Source: an uncultured Muribaculaceae bacterium (GTDB lineage: Bacteria; Bacteroidota; Bacteroidia; Bacteroidales; Muribaculaceae). Taken from it: a stretch of DNA of 64,000 nucleotides. This document shows positions 63,325 to 64,000 of the stretch, in pieces. The notes beneath the pieces are model-generated. The model ran no database searches and was not told where the DNA came from. It saw only the letters and a list, made by a program, of their open reading frames with translations. The position numbers were made by a program, and so were the translations under genes. Position 1 is the first letter of the stretch; each line of letters starts with the position of its first letter. The DNA lies in NCBI GenBank assembly GCA_910586975.1, contig CAJUKX010000006.1:1-64000 (forward strand). The letters are read 5' to 3'.

Positions 63325-64000
63325 TCAGAACAGACTCCAGCTCACGGTAAGGCCGGCCATAACGATGGCAACCATCGACATGAGTTTGATGAGGATATTG
63401 AGCGAGGGGCCGCTGGTGTCCTTGAAGGGGTCGCCAACGGTGTCGCCCACCACGGTAGCTTTGTGCACTTCGCTGCCCTTGCCGCCGAAGTTGCCTTCTT
63501 CAACATACTTCTTGGCATTGTCCCAGGCACCGCCGGCATTGGCCATGAAAATAGCCAGTACAAAGCCGCTTGAAAGTCCGCCTACGAGCAGGCCAAGCAC
63601 GCCCGGAACACCGAATACCAGACCGGTGACTATAGGAGCGATGATGGCAAGCAGCGAGGGGAAGATCATTTCCTTCTGGGCGCCTTTGGTAGAAATCTGC
63701 ACGCAACGTGCGTAGTCGGGTTCGGCTTTGCCTTCGAGGATACCCTTGATTTCGCGGAACTGGCGACGAACCTCGTCAACCATGTGGGCGGCGGCACGAC
63801 CTACGGCGTTCATTGTAAGACCGCAGAACAGGAAGGCCATCATTGAGCCGATAAACATACCCGAAAGCACCTTGGGGCTCATGAGATTAACCTCGTAGAG
63901 AGTCATGAAGTCGAGGAAATTCATTTCGTGGATATGCACGGTGCGGTCGCCCACCTGAATCATGGTTTCGCCCAGGCGTTCAAGGCCGATACGTATTTCT
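63325..64000 (-). CDS. hppA: Membrane-bound ion-pumping pyrophosphatase, C-terminal part
   Basis: The frame is open to the right edge, so only the last 225 codons or so are in the window. It is an integral membrane pump that couples PPi hydrolysis to Na+ or H+ export. The diagnostic end is seen: FMANAGGAWDNAKKYVEEG, then HKATVVGDTVGDPFKDTSG with the acidic PPi/Mg site, and SLNILIKLMSMVAIVMAGL. The residue that separates K+-dependent from K+-independent types may lie outside the window, so the ion cannot be told. Confidence 0.93.
   Translation of the reverse strand, partial: EIRIGLERLGETMIQVGDRTVHIHEMNFLDFMTLYEVNLMSPKVLSGMFIGSMMAFLFCGLTMNAVGRAAAHMVDEVRRQFREIKGILEGKAEPDYARCVQISTKGAQKEMIFPSLLAIIAPIVTGLVFGVPGVLGLLVGGLSSGFVLAIFMANAGGAWDNAKKYVEEGNFGGKGSEVHKATVVGDTVGDPFKDTSGPSLNILIKLMSMVAIVMAGLTVSWSLF

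Noticed and set aside
62868..63573. Open frames on both strands across the right-hand spacer
   Set aside because: They depend on the stop-free 51-bp repeat, have no domain and overlap a terminator and the pyrophosphatase gene end.

Overview
The window looks like chromosomal DNA of a gut-type Bacteroidales bacterium. Composition and gene content suggest Muribaculaceae or a close relative, but that family call is inference. The evidence is the Bacteroidota promoter form TAnnTTTG (sometimes with TTG about 19-20 bases upstream), fimbrillin-type lipoproteins, DUF4292, DUF4369 and DUF2723 proteins, a type IX secretion-like C-terminal domain, an RNase H1 with a viroplasmin domain, and little Shine-Dalgarno signal. 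No rRNA, tRNA, CRISPR array or intact insertion sequence was seen.

Layout. Positions 1-5.2 kb hold an inverted-repeat intergenic region and a two-gene fimbrillin lipoprotein operon. From 5.3 to 10.7 kb are queG, a NodB deacetylase and a large DUF2723 membrane glycosyltransferase. From 10.8 to 14 kb are a small outer-membrane barrel, a cut-down thioredoxin protein and a hipBA-type toxin-antitoxin pair. From 14 to 23 kb are a YczE-like membrane protein, a GH20 hexosaminidase, purB, metG with a long structured leader, ansA, an orphan secretion-tail protein and dut. From 23.2 to 28.8 kb is an envelope operon: TPR protein, DUF4292 lipoprotein, EnvC-like protein and Wzx-like flippase. A lone phage portal gene lies at 28.9-30.2 kb. 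From 30.4 to 39.7 kb are small envelope proteins, murI, pgi, a SUI1 protein, ribH, a DUF4369 protein, an rRNA methyltransferase and a PD-(D/E)XK nuclease. From 39.8 to 49.2 kb are a FadL porin, mscL behind a giant hairpin leader, aroK, an Ald-like protein, rnhA, DUF177, rpmF, fabH, era and der. From 49.3 to 51.7 kb are a carboxypeptidase-regulatory-domain protein and a higBA module bracketed by about 50-bp direct repeats. From 51.7 to 54.6 kb is an ABC exporter operon with its GntR regulator and a candidate operator. From 54.7 to 58.9 kb are an intact phage terminase large subunit and a tail-nozzle-like protein. From 59 to 64 kb are a DUF2156 protein, a YifB/ComM ATPase, msrAB, a repeat-rich spacer and the end of a membrane pyrophosphatase gene.

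The most striking feature is a set of phage morphogenesis genes (portal, terminase large subunit, tail-like protein) placed singly or as a pair among housekeeping genes 24 kb apart. They have host-type promoters and host-like composition, no integrase, and no capsid or lysis genes nearby. The terminase keeps all its catalytic residues, while the portal seems to lack its C-terminal part. This fits domesticated phage parts, such as a dispersed gene-transfer-agent-like system, better than a fresh prophage, but that is inference.

Several repeat families are also present. They are a 34-bp element at both window ends, a three-copy element next to both toxin-antitoxin modules and pgi, a 205-bp fold-back element filling the mscL leader, direct repeats around higBA, and a 3 x 51-bp minisatellite.
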